Source of the DNA: Colias croceus
Taxonomy: Eukaryota; Arthropoda; Insecta; Lepidoptera; Pieridae
Assembly (NCBI RefSeq): GCF_905220415.1
Contig: NC_059538.1
Coordinates: forward strand, 8,742,001 to 8,806,000
Reading direction: 5' to 3'
Length of the DNA stretch: 64,000 nucleotides
Shown: one piece after another, positions 8,805 to 21,651 of the stretch
How positions within the stretch are numbered: position 1 is the first letter of the stretch
Layout of the letters: every line of letters begins with the position of its first letter
Program-made: the position numbers and the translations under genes
The notes under the pieces: model-generated
Seen by the model: the letters and a program-made list of their open reading frames with translations, nothing else
The model's database searches: none
What the model was told of the DNA's origin: nothing

Positions 8805-11800
8805 TTAAATATACATAGTATATGTAGCAAAAAATATAAAATATTTATGACAGACTGTACTGAATATAAAGTTCAAGTATTACTTCAAAGAAGATTATCC
8901 TTGAAAGCATCGTCGATACCCGCGCTATCAGGAAAGTGCATCAAGGATTGATAAGAGCCATAAGCGAACACTTCAATACTGCTCCAATGGAGTAATCTTG
9001 TATGCAAATAGCATATAATTTCCTTTACATATACCTGGCGGCCATTATGATATGCTTTATGCAATGCTTGTGAATAACTGATTATGTTTATCTACACGTG
9101 TGTAACAACATTATAACATGTTACATAGTAGTAACGTACCGTAAGTATTTCATGTACTTTCGAGGTCTAATTGAATATTTATTAAACTTATAGAGATCAA
9201 TAGAACAAAATCAAGTTAATAGAAATGTATGTAATGAATCACATTTGTTTTCATTCAATACAATTGCTAAATAAACATTCCACACCAGCCATACTACGGC
9301 GCATAAATTATCATTACTCACTCAATATGGTGCATGCGAAGACTAAGTAGGTACAAGACTGGAAAATTGATGCTTTTCCTTGATCGCTATGAAGTCTTCA
9401 TTCTTCCGTTATAACTCTGAATCCTCTATTAATCACGGCGAATGTTTCGATTAGTCTCTGGGGCTCGGAAATATATGAGTTAATCCACGACCCAGACTCC
9501 CCTATTGTCTGACCGGATTGCTATTTTTGTTCCCAATGCTATCTATATTTACCCTAGCCAATATAAGGCGGTAGGAGTACAATAAAATCCATTTGATGGG
9601 TATTAATGGTCACTGTATTTTACTATAATGTAAAACAAGGAATCCTGTAAATTGCTTCGCTTATAGCCGTATTTACAACGCAAACAGTTAAATTAGTGCT
9701 CTTTCATATATGTATATATTCACTCGTTTATTTAATTTGTTTAAAGTAAGATAATATAGTACGTAATTAAATAAAAGAGGTTGTAATACATCAAAGATAG
9801 CTCCATGTAAAATTTAATTAATATACTCTCCGTACAGCAGAGAAAGTTCGTGCAAAGAATAAATTACCGCGGCTGAATATTTTTCCCCCAACAAAAACAT
9901 AATGATCACGATGATTGACTGCACTCATTACGGTAACTACCAGAAGCGTATGTCACCATAAAATCACAGTGAACCGTCAAAACGACAGCGCATTAAATAA
10001 ACGCGTGGAAGTGAAGGTGACACATAGCTGTAATAAAATATAAAGTGGGCTACATTGTCAAGGCAGTGGCGCTAGGCACAATGGGTACCGGATAAGTGCC
10101 GTCCAGCGCTTTTATACCGAATTTCCCGAGCCGTCCGTAATCAGCATCCGCAGTCAAACAAAGACATTGTCCGTTTGAAGCAATCTGAAATATTACCTCA
10201 ATTCGTGTACAGCGAAAATTACTCTCTCCACTTCACTATTAACTTTTACATTTATTTCCAGCACTTCTGTTCGCTTAATTAGCATATTATTTCAACAATG
10301 TCAATAGCTCTTAATCGTAAGTCGTATACGTAGAAGTATTCGTTCATTGCCTTATCAAAATTGAAGATATACCTAAGGTGATCATAAATTCCAAAAGGTC
10401 AAAACTTAAAACATTTAATCAAAAGTTCTAAACAGTAGTACTGAGCGTTTACGTTCACCGGGAGATTTGATAGAAGCTAAAAGAAACTAATCCGAAACGG
10501 TCTCGGATTACGGCTGTTGATTCTCGGTGGAGATTTTATCTTGAACCTCATTACGTTCGCAGCTGACGAGACATTTCGGAGCCGATGCGATAATGTATTA
10601 ACGCGGGGTCAAGACGTTTTTACGTCGATGATATGTGCTAAAGGAGATAAGTATTCGTCGAGTGGGCGAAGTGGAAACGCGACACCATTAAATCGTCCCC
10701 CGAGCCCTCATTTCACCCCATTTGTTTGTTAGAGCCATTTTGAATTTCTAATTCTTTGTAAAGCTTTGAAAGTTAAAAGTGTATGCACGTTCCGAATGAT
10801 TACTTTGAGTCGGAATAAACCCGAGGGAAACAGGCTGTGTTCACTGCGCGTGCACTCAACTCAAACAGATTCATACTAACTGTTGCCCTAGAAAAGCAAA
10901 CATTTAACATTTTCAGGGTTGTGTTTTGATGATTCATAGATTTTCTCACGTTTGCAAAATGAAAAGCACTTGGAGCGCATTCGTTTGCCGTGGGTGGTTC
11001 AATCAGAAAAGTCATTAGTATTTCTATTTACACTTTCGCGTTTTAGCACATATTTCTTTCTATAGAAATATGACGTAATCCTGTAGTGTAATTGACTTTT
11101 AAAATTACGATTTACAATAAACAAAAATAGGTTATATAATAAATAAGAAAATAGAGAAAAGAAAATGAATTTAATAAGGGATTGCCTGTTCCAACCCTAA
11201 CGGGCGGTCGTCCGCGCCATATGCGTCCGAAGCTCGTATCAAAACAATTAGATCACTCCCACCCGTGCCTTTTGGTATGCGTCCTACAAAGAGGCAACTT
11301 TTTTTAAACATTCTCCAATCAAGTCAAAAAGCATTTGGCTCGAGCACACATGCAGCTGTGAAAGGTTTTCAACATATTCAATATTAGGGTTGAAAAGAAT
11401 CGCACAGCGTTATAAACAGGCAATAAAATAATAATGCATATGGAAATCATACATCCGCCTAATGTGAACGGAAAATAAACAGGGCAAACACGAAATCCGT
11501 GTAAAATTCAATGGAAAATCCAACGGCGCGTTACGAATAAGTATCGAAAAGCGGCGTCGGCTCATACGTTTTTCCTTATTTACATCGATATTCAAAAGCG
11601 TTGAATGGATTCCGATTGTACTTAAATCACGGGAAGAGCAATCCATTGTGGAAATCAACAGCGTAACCAATTCATTTAGCCTCGCCTCGGCTGTTGTATT
11701 GAGCCAGACAGATGGCGTGGTGCGGAGACGTCCGTGCCCGGGACTGGAGAATTAATTAACCACTTATATCCTGAACGTAATAAATGCTTTTCTACTAGAT

Positions 11801-12385
11801 TGGGGCTTTCCGTAAACTTCGCTCGCCAACTTCGGATAGAGATAGCGATTGTCAGTTTCTTGCGAATTGCACTTAGCGTTTCTTTGATCGGGACCAATAA
11901 CTTTAAATTAGTGCGGAATAAGGGTCGCAAAGTTTACTATAAAAGATTTAAACTTTTAAGACAATTCCACTGGGCGACGATAAATTAAAGTTACTTGTAA
12001 CAGTTTTATAGAAATTTCATCAAATATTTTCTTCGCAAGATTAACGTTTTTACGTCGGTTAATTCCGAGTTTGAAAGCAAATGATTTCTATACAGCATAA
12101 ATTGATCCTCGATTATCATACAGTTTGTAAATCAATGTGACTTCACTTATAAATCAACGTTAAAAGCTGTATTGAGGAGACAAGTTCACGACCAGCGTCA
12201 TTCATCGAATCTGATTCATGCCATATTAGCTAGCATTCAGATAATCTATGATTCTAGTCGAATGGATGCATTCGCTAAAAGGAAAACAACGTGAGCACGA
12301 CGATAAAAATAAAAGCTTATTGTATTACTCTTGAAAGCGTTGTTGAAAATGAAAACTTTCCTTAGAAACTGTATGGCAAACTGTG
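8805..12385. other. Long non-coding stretch (inferred Hs6st intron 2)
   Basis: No exon recognised. Parts such as 10450-11300 are less AT-rich and more complex than the surroundings. They may hold conserved intronic regulatory DNA, but nothing specific can be named from one sequence. The 60-90-codon open frames here match no family known to me. Confidence 0.4.
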
Positions 12386-12591
12386 CAATACTACTAACGT
12401 TATAAATGCGAATGCTTGTGAGCATGGATGTTTGTAAAATGTATGCATGTTTGTTACTATTTTACGAAAAAACTACTGAACGGGTTTGGATAAAGCTTAA
12501 CAGTAATATAGTTCCTACATCAGACTAACACATGAGCTACAGAAATACTTGATATTTGACGTCCGCGGGCGAAACCGCGAGGCACAACTAG
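12386..12591 (+). mobile_element. Helitron-like element (family B-like, diverged)
   Basis: The start ATACTACTAACGTTATAAAT is a decayed form of the TCCATACTAATATTATAAAT terminus. The end CCGCGGGCGAAACCGCGAGG forms a GCGG/CCGC hairpin a few bases before the terminal CTAG (12588-12591), as Helitron 3' ends do. No ORF. Confidence 0.65.
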
Positions 12592-13432
12592 GGGGTAGAT
12601 AAATTGAGACGTCGACTGTATGTGATGGTATTTGTTATCGTTCATTCCCCATGGACTAGAAATGATACGTGACTAATACGGGTCATCTTATCTATAGAGA
12701 ATGTAGTCACGTCTCCATGATATATGGATACAGGCTATAACTACTATCACACTAATAATAATATAAACTAATCTGTTTCGAATGTATCGATTTTAACCGA
12801 GCTTTCACTTTTGTATAGCGAATGAATTGGTACAAACACTTTTCAAACAAACTATGCATCTCAAATTTGGCCCAAAATAAATATAAAAAATTACATCAAT
12901 GTTCTATTAGCCAAACATATAAAACTTAATTTTCAATACCCATTACAAATTCATTACTTCCCATATCAGGTAGTCTCTGAGGACAGGTACTCCGCCGAGA
13001 CTCTGGTCATTGTAGTGTGATTGTGATAGGAAATTATCATTTCAATGTAATTAAGCACGTGAAGCCCATTGAGATTTAAATTTTAATTAGTGTTGAACAG
13101 TGAAAATTTTAATATAATTTCTTATTGAAATATTTCATCTCATTGGGCGATTGATTAATTGGACCATACATCAAAAACAATTATTATCTATTAAAATTAA
13201 TAAGTATCTTGGAAGCTATGTTGAATCGATTGCGATGCTTAGGTACTTATAGTTTGTGGACATTATTATCATCAACATTCAATCTAATTTATCGTAAAAT
13301 GGTTCATAATAATAAAATAAGTTTTTCCAACATTTTTAATAAAACTAGCAATCTTTTTATGACCACTAAAACAATAGCCACGCTGATGATGTCGTAGGTG
13401 ATCTGCAGACCTTTTATATACCTAGTCATATA
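12592..13432. other. Non-coding DNA
   Basis: Nothing gene-like seen. Intronic by position. Confidence 0.4.
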
Positions 13433-13696
13433 GACTTCAAAAAAAAGGAGGAGGTTATCAATTCGGCCGGTATATTTTTTTTTTTTATGTATGTACACCG
13501 ATTACTCCGAGGTTTCTGAACCGATTTACGTGATTCTTTTTTGTTCGATGCGGGATGGTGTCGAATTGGTCCCATAAAAATTTTATTCGGATAAGCGCAG
13601 TAGTTTTTATTTTATGAGCATTTTTGTCTGTAGGTATTTGTAAATTTTGCAAGTGCAAGTTTGAAGTCGGTTGTTTTTAACGCAGTTATCACTTGT
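13433..13696. mobile_element. Interspersed repeat family C, copy 2 (inverted)
   Basis: Reverse complement of the 8527-8804 element over nearly its whole length, including AACGCAGTTATCACTTGT at the right. The left end stops inside the inverted-repeat motif (GACTTCAAA preceded by TATA rather than AACC), so about 10 bp are missing. Confidence 0.75.
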
Positions 13697-14851
13697 CCTA
13701 TAACATGAACATTGTTAATCTGCAATCAATCAGATTAATTAACACAAAAAAATTAAAGTCCAACACTCTAAATAATAACCAAAACGCAATCAAGCATTGC
13801 ATTAGCGTAGCTATACGTCAACGCGTGTCTCTCCTCGGCCACAGTCAAGCGGGCAACAAAAAGGCGCAAAGGGCGCACAAAACCGCACGGCGCGCCGCTA
13901 GCGCTTCGTATTGTCACAGAAGAATGCCAAACAAAAACCCTTCAAGCCCGACGTGATAAATAGTTGAAATGTCTCCGCTTGTTAGTCCGGCGCCACCGTT
14001 TACATGTGGGAGGGCGAAATACGTTACTGATTTATTAACAACTGCAAAATGGGAGGTTCAGAGATAGTAAATATCGCGAGAAGTTAAATGTTTCTATTCA
14101 CAAAATGATTTATAAAATTGTGTAGGTTTTATGTTTTCCTCGCCTTACGTTTCTATGCCAAAACCATTTACTTCTAAGGGACTCTTTAAGAAATTAGTTC
14201 CGACTGGCGCGTAGGAGTAGGAAGGTAATGAATATTCGACACCTGATGCACTCTTCGAAACAAACCACAGTCTCATTCAATTTTCTAATTCCTCCCCGTG
14301 ACTCGCAATAGCGCCTTAAAGAAAATACTTTTACAGTACTCCAAAAGTGATAATTCCCTACAACTTAAAACATAATAAATATTTGTATACTTAGTCTGTA
14401 GCATTTGTTAATTAATGGTTTAATAAAGAGTAATATTAAACTAAGCTATTTACAGGGCTGCACATACTAATAAATCTGTGCCTCCAGTGAATAAGGGAGT
14501 AAGACGAGTTATTCCCTTTGGTTTTTATTGCACCATTGGATTCAGCTCGTCAAAATACACAACATATCAAAAGGTCATATCTCTAGCTGCATCCTAACCC
14601 ATTTTTTCGAATGACCCAAACGGTATAAGTAGGGTGTGATTAACGGTATAAGTTACCTTATCCATCATTTTAGGCAATCGCAAAGGAACTATTCGTCTCG
14701 AGTCAAAATAACCCACGAACACAAGGACGTATGTGTAGTTATACTTTTTGAATAAAGACTTAATTCATTTTGTTCCATCCGTGCTAACATTATTTTAGTA
14801 TAATCGCATTTGTGTCATTTTTCTACCATGAGCATAAAGGAACAACTCTTA
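13697..14851. other. Non-coding DNA
   Basis: No gene seen. The 13693-13956 open frame has a compositionally basic, repeat-like product and no recognised domain. Confidence 0.4.
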
Positions 14852-15800
14852 CTGCCACACTCAGAGACGTTTAATGTTTACATAAGTCGTTCCTTAGTAC
14901 AGATTTAAAAAAGTTCGCTCTCAGAGACAGTTAACGGTTCATTACCGTCCCTTAATGACAATTAAAGTTAAGTACAGCAAAACCTTTACTTAACTTTTTA
15001 ATGGTTGATTTTGATATTTGCGTTTGCGGACTTGAGGTTATATTTTTATTTTTAATAGGTACAAAAATCACATTTAAAATTAATTAAAAGTTTTTTCAAT
15101 ATTAAAGATTGGTAAAGATGTCTGATCTCATAGACTTTATTGACTTTGTGGACTATGCCAGAAGGTATAGAGAAGTCGGGCCGAGGCGGTATTTACGAGA
15201 TAATTCTGATCCCTTCACAAAATACTCTGTTCAGGAATTCCATGCACGATATAGATTCACACCAGATTCTGTAAAAAATGTTATATTGCCTTTGCTGGCA
15301 CCCGACCGAATTAAACTTAATAGCGCGAAAAACTTCTTGTCGGGTGAAACACAACAACACAATCCAAGCGGCAAGCAAAGTTTTTAAATAAACTTGAAAA
15401 CATTGACAGTTAGCAATAAGTGATACCAGGAAAAAAAAGGGTCTGGTTGCTTTAAATTATTTTTATGAAACAGATGTTTTGCTTTGTCTTTCACTAAAAA
15501 CGACCGGTAAAAGAACTTATTTTAATTTATGTCATTTATATAGATGCTTTCAATGTGTTTAAATAAAGTTTTTTGCTATTTACTAATAACAGTTTTTCAA
15601 GTGTGGCTACACTCACCGTTTATCGATAAGCATTCGATAGAATGATTTGACGTTACTCCGCCCTATGGATACTTAAAGTTGTCATTAAATAATGAACCCT
15701 TAAATTTTGTCTCTGGGATGAAGCGTAACTTAGCAGATTTAATGATAATTAGTTAATTACTCATTAGGACTAATTTAATCAATCTTTCTGAGTGTGGCAG
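14852..15800 (+). mobile_element. PIF/Harbinger-like element, internally deleted
   Basis: The 14-bp perfect terminal inverted repeats are CTGCCACACTCAGA and TCTGAGTGTGGCAG. The flanks are TTA at 14849-14851 and 15801-15803, the TWA-type 3-bp duplication expected for PIF/Harbinger. The 949-bp body carries the N-terminal end of a Harbinger-type transposase (15118-15387) and then AT-rich filler. The catalytic DDE region is absent. Confidence 0.82.
15118..15387 (+). pseudogene. Truncated Harbinger transposase (HARBI1-like N-terminus)
   Basis: 89 aa from the ATG at 15118. The run DYARRYREVGPRRYLRDNSD, with FTKYSVQEFHARYRFTPDSV and VILPLLAPDRI after it, matches the N-terminal region found ahead of the nuclease domain in Harbinger/HARBI1-like proteins. 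Full transposases are about 350-400 aa. Here the frame runs into unrelated sequence (NFLSGETQQHNPSGKQSF) and stops, so the DDE nuclease is lost and no activity is expected. It lies inside a TIR element with a TTA duplication, which supports the call. Recognition is from memory of the family, not a search. Confidence 0.72.
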
Positions 15801-15803
15801 TTA

Positions 15804-18800
15804 GTGTCATTGGTTTAAGTGACGACATGAGACAGTTTCGCATTAATGCCGTGTTGCTATTGGTCTATTTGAATACTGCACGGAAACAACGGACAGTATT
15901 CCTTTTTGCATAATAATATTTTTCAATCGTTTTTTCAATAAATCTGCAACAATAAATCTTTATATTAAAAAAAAAGGTATTTATCAGTTAACTTGGGATA
16001 AATACTAATAATATTTCTATGGAAATTAACTATTTTTTGCAATAGATAAAAATACAGTTTTAATTAACACAATAAGTGCATATGATATTATACTCTTTGT
16101 TTATATAAATACAGAACAATAATTGAATCATCTAAAGCCAACAAAAATGTTATATTTTCTTCTTATAATTGGGTAAGTTTTATAAAAAAAAAATAACTAG
16201 TTTTTAATCTTTTTTTTTAATTTAATCTCACCAATAATACTATAATTATAGACGCATAGAAAAAAAATTATAACCAGTCTTGACAATTATGAATATTGTG
16301 TTCTCTCTCATATCGCGTTTTAGCCACTGTAATTTGCCTTTTTTCGGTAATCTTCGTCAAAGTTCGGTAACTGTCATATGCTCGGAGCGTCCGAAGACGA
16401 TATGTATATAGAGTGGTGAAATGCATTTTCTTCTTGCATAATTTAGTAAAATTTGTTTAGCCAAATGAAATACATTTTGGAAATACGACAATTACGAAGA
16501 TTTGCATGCGCATTATTAGTTTTGGAGTACTGTAATTCCGTACAATGTATCTTACACTATCCAGTAAACATCGCATAAAAACCTTTTACGTAACGCGGCA
16601 CAAAATTGATTGTATAACGTATACAGCCACTATTTTGCAATTTGTAAAGCCGACTACATTTGTAGATTCATATCGGGGGTAGATTGGTAGCGCACCGCTC
16701 ACGCGAACCACATACTTATTTCAACAATTTCGAGAACACCCAGTGCTTCTGCCCTTCCTGAATAAATACGTTACTCATTTTCCTCATTTCTCCACCTGGC
16801 GAGGGCATTATAGCGAACAATATCATTGATTTGTGTCGTTCGCCAGAGGGTTACATTCACATCACGTATCCAATAAGAAAATAATATCGTAGTTTTAATA
16901 TTTACGTATTTGCAGCAGCTAGTACGCTGCCATTAGTGCTTTATATCGATATGTTTAGTCGCAAAATAATCTTATGTATTTTTATTATAGATCTGGCCTT
17001 CAAATTGGATCTGTGAATAAATTTAATTTAGCCCAATATTGAGAGCGTACAATCTTCATATATTTCGGCAGTGTCATTTGTAGGATAACATATCACAAAG
17101 GATAACAGAATATTGTACATGCGAGCTTTATTGTGCGTAGGTTCTACACAAAAGGGAAGCGCTCCGCCCATCCGATACGTACGGAATAGAATTACTATAC
17201 GAAAACGTCATTTTCACGTTCGGCACAAACAACGCTTGTAATTAATGTTTGTATAGAGCTAGACAATACGTCAGTTAGCTGGACCATTAGCTGCACAATT
17301 AGTGCAATTGTCGTTAATTTATTGTTGTGCCGCGTCAACGGCAAGCGAGGAAATGGCCGAACTAAATCATTCATCGCCTTCCCTGCCCGCCGATTCCAAT
17401 TGTCATGATTCGAATACTAATCGATATTACAGGAAGCGTCCTATTTTCCCAGTGTAAAGAAATTTTCACATTTTACAAATGAAACTTCGCTGAGCGTGCA
17501 AATTTTCACGAATTATATATTTACGTGCCTGTGAACGTTTTTGTCGTAATAAAACTTCGTTACCAATTCAGTAAATTTGTTTAAATAGGTATGTTTATAT
17601 GATAAAATAAATACAAAAACAAGTACATAAATTATATCGTTAGACGCTAAAAGATCGTTGTAATAATGAGTCTTTACTTATTACTCTACAGTCTACACAC
17701 CAAAGACACTCAAAATAACCCAAAAGCGTTTTATCTCCAAAGTAAAACATTTATTTTAATTTGTCAAATACGTGACATCTCCACCGAGCCAATTAATGGA
17801 GGAATCCGGGTAATTTCACCCAAACAACGCTTTAGCGTGCGCCATCCGTGGACCGTGACGATCCGTCAAGGGTTGAACATTACCCGTCAAGCTCTAAATC
17901 TTCACTAAACACTCGCCCACGACGATATTTCAATCAATTACTCTAATGTTTTGAAATATCTGCCCCTTTAAAATGTTCAATGATTATAAATAAATTTTAT
18001 AGCTCTCGCGATACGGCGTAACACTTTGAGCGTAAGTATCGTTGCAATTAATTTGGAACGATCCCGTGCGATCGGTATAAATTCTGCTTTTGTACAAAAT
18101 TAATTGCGACCGACGTCTCCAGCTGCCGCTACAAAAACTAAACCGAGATATAAACAAAAAAGTCTAGAAAGGCTTAATTACATTTGAATAACGAAAATAA
18201 TTGCAAAGAAAAGGCTATATAGTCTCGCTGCTTTTTCGTTACGAGTTCCCTTAACATTTAATATAATTTCGTTGATTATTTAAAGTGATATTGAGTATAG
18301 TTTAATTATAATAAAGGACATTTACGTGTTTATTAGTTAGTTGTAATCATAATCAATTTCTTTGTTGCTATAAAGAAATTGATTATGTAAGAATCAACTC
18401 AAACTACATATAAGTAAATTTGGACAAACTACGTAAAAGCATATGGAACTAAAAAAAATTATGAGATCATAAAATTGTATGAAAAATAACAGGAAGAAAA
18501 TAATAGATACATTTACAACAATCTATACTCGACCGCGCCCACAACCAACAGGCCACGACTGATAAATAATATCCTAAGCTACAAGCTACGTGCAGTATAA
18601 ATAATAAATATAATATCGCCACTCAATCATCACCTGTCTTCATAATGAATAAAAAAGTTAATTAAACGAGTGCTGTTACCACGCGAAGGTCCGTGCCTTG
18701 CTTAATGAAAAAACGTTTTCTTTTATTTCTATCACGACTTGCGATAACGTTCATTTTAGTCCTAGACTCATTAATGAGTTTAAAATCACAAATGTTACGA

Positions 18801-20768
18801 AGGTTTCGTTCGAAGTTTCTTAATTTCAGCACACGGCAGAGTCTTCGCGATTAACGCATGTTCATAATTAAGTGGTAACAATAACGAGTGCTCATTTATT
18901 TTACAACTTCTTTTACGACCGCTCGTTTAAATACATTCGCGTATAGCTTGTATCTGGATTTTTCTGGATATTAACGAGGCATAGCAAATAATTGGGAGAG
19001 CTTTAAAAATGTATTGAATTCGAACTCGAAATAATGATAACATTTTATCACTTTATATTTTAATCGTTTTTGCTTTTCAGTTATTTTTATATCAGAAGAT
19101 AACAATCGACTATATATGTATTTTTATTTATAAGGCGGAATGACTTTTTAACACCACTTCTGATTGTATGGGCATATAATTAGCGCAATAGAGTTAAATC
19201 AAGGAAAGTAATCAGTTGTATGGGCACAAACTTTTTATGTACCATACTGTAACAATGGACATCAGATAATAAAGCTTCGTACGAACGACTATGCCAGATC
19301 AAAGCCAGCCTATTTAGTTCTTGTTAGTGCTCTGGTAATGATCTAGGTGTGTCATTGAATGACGCTAACTATAACTAATGACGAGCCATTTATCATTGTT
19401 GCACATAATCATTTATAACACCGTCCATATTCCTTACTTGGTACATGGAACACATGAAATTCATCTTTAAATAATCACATATTAAAGTCAAATTCCGGTG
19501 CACTATTCTGTACACAATGTTGAATTATTTTGTTGTGCTACTTGGTGTTCTCAGTGATTAAATATAAAATCGTACTGCCATTTACTCAAAGGTTAAATAT
19601 GTAATAGTACCTACATCAAAATCAATCTTGGGCTGTTCATTATCAATTTAATTTCCAATATTTTCATAAAATCGCTTTTATCTTTCCCACATTATGAATA
19701 TTAAAATATGAACGCTCTCAATAACACCAATGCAATGTTATCTAAACGGTTTAAAACTGAATGAAGTCAAAATGAGCTCGCTTTAAAAAGTTCATCTAAC
19801 TTTGCATACAATTTTCACGGTGTTAAATATATTCGCACACAGCTCTATGCGATATAAATTCCAAAGAAGATCAAGCTAGAGCCTGTTACCCATGCGCGAA
19901 TATAAAAACAAAAAGTAAGGTTTTAATCCGCGCTCCATTTTAATAGGATTTTCCCTATGTCAAAGTTAACGTCGGGAAGCCTGGATTACAGCGTATAAAT
20001 CATTCAATTTCATCTCACATACTGGTTTAATATAATTATTTTAAGCGTATTATTACTCTTTGATAGACGAAGCCTTGTATTTGATTTGTTGAATTACACG
20101 TTTATACTGGACTAGTGTAAACAAGTTCTACTATTGTCAACAGAATTAAATGTAGTTAGAACTTGACCTAAAAGGTCGGATTACCTTATAAATGGTTTAT
20201 ACATTTGTAAATCCTATTATTGTTGTTATTTTGTAATCTTAGATATTGAAGAAAATGAAAAGTTATTGAACAATAGGTGTATAATAATAATGTTTCGTCG
20301 TGCCAGTATTTATGTAAGAAGTTTAATTTTCTCATAAGCCGTAAATCACTTGTGTTTATTTAAACAAATTGAAAATATTATTATTATAGCTCTATACCAA
20401 TTGAATATCACGTAAAAATTAATTCGTAAGGATTGACGCAGTCTGGCTGTATTTTGGTCTGACTGTATACCAACAATCCATACATCCAACCTTTCCATTT
20501 ATGGCAACATATTTTCCTATCCACAACTTATCAGAATCATTCCTAACCAAATCAAACTAAACAAAATTCCCTGCAATAACGTCTAACTATATATTTTACT
20601 AGGGCACCGGAAGTTTTAGCAGCGTCAACGGCGTCGCAATGAGCCCTTCCAATAAACGTGATCGCTGGCCGCTTCCGCCTCTAAACAATCTCGAGTTATT
20701 GTACAATATATCGGCTATATCGATTGTACTCAAGTCATGTGTACTTCGGGCCACGTGATTCTGGCAAA
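15804..20768. other. Long non-coding stretch (inferred Hs6st intron 2)
   Basis: No exon recognised. It contains a perfect 16-bp hairpin at 18348-18387 (annotated). Moderately GC-balanced segments at about 16.3-18.2 kb may be regulatory, but this is not shown. Confidence 0.4.
18348..18387. repeat. Perfect 16-bp inverted repeat, 8-nt loop
   Basis: CATAATCAATTTCTTT at 18348-18363 and its exact complement at 18372-18387, separated by GTTGCTAT. It could be a cruciform or short RNA hairpin, or the remnant of a tiny MITE. Confidence 0.7.
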
Positions 20769-20938
20769 TGTATACTAATATTATAAACCAGAAGTTTATT
20801 GGTTGAACGCGCTCATCTCAGATACTACGGGTCCGCTAAGGAAAATTTCTATCGGTGTTTGATAGCCCATTTATCGAGGAAGTCTATAGGCTATAGGTAT
20901 ATCATCACGTTAAGACCAAAAGTAGTGAAGCAATGCAA
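20769..20938 (+). mobile_element. Helitron-like element family A, 3'-truncated copy
   Basis: Starts TGTATACTAATATTATAAAC and carries the GTTGAACGCGCTCATCTCAG and CCCATTTATCGAGGAAG blocks of the family. It loses similarity after AAGACCAAAAG, with no terminal hairpin or CTAG. Older and more diverged than the copies at 2269 and 62344. Confidence 0.7.
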
Positions 20939-21078
20939 ATGTAGAATTAATTATCGCAACTAAACATTTAATAGATTCACCCTTACGCTACTAGGGAAAG
21001 TCGAACTATGTCGCATTTTAAGGAAAAATACCGTAAATATTTGAAACATTCCTTACTCTAATTTCATCTTTATTTATA

Positions 21079-21649
21079 GTTCAGGATACATCGCCCATTT
21101 TTGCAAGTGACTACTATAAAGCTAATTTTCCGTTTGTAGCTTTATTTTGATGAGACGCCCAATAATTTCGTGTACGAAAGTCTCGATTGTGGTAGCTAAC
21201 AGAGATAACAAGGATAAAAAATTTTGATTTGATGGTTCTCAAATATTTATTACTAACTGAATTTTTTTTTGTTCAATCTCAAGATAATTACCTAAATTAT
21301 TCGAAAAAATATTTGTCCTACAAAATCTATGGTTTTTTCAAAGAGTCCCCCTTTCCAAAGTGTATCGATAACGAGGTCATCATAAATGATTACTAACAAG
21401 CTGATTTTTTTGTTTTCACTTAGTTAATGTTATTATTTTATATAATTCAACAGACATATTGTCCTACAAATTGCGTAATAAATATTTGAGAACCATCAAA
21501 TCAAAAAATTTAATCCTTGTTATCTCTGTTAGCTACCACAATCGAGAGTTTCGTACACGAAATTATTCGGTGTCTCATCAAAATAAAGCTACAAACGGAA
21601 AATCAGCTTGATAGTAGTCACTTGCAAAAATGGGCGATGTATCCTGAAC
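21079..21649. mobile_element. 571-bp palindromic MITE with 175-bp arms, TA target
   Basis: The left arm (21079-21253) and right arm (21475-21649) are inverted copies of equal length with about ten mismatches. The termini are GTTCAGGATACATCGCCCAT. TA dinucleotides flank both ends (21077-21078 and 21650-21651), the target duplication of Tc1/mariner transposons. The central 220 bp are AT-rich and non-coding. Transcription in either direction would give a long hairpin RNA. Confidence 0.85.
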
Positions 21650-21651
21650 TA

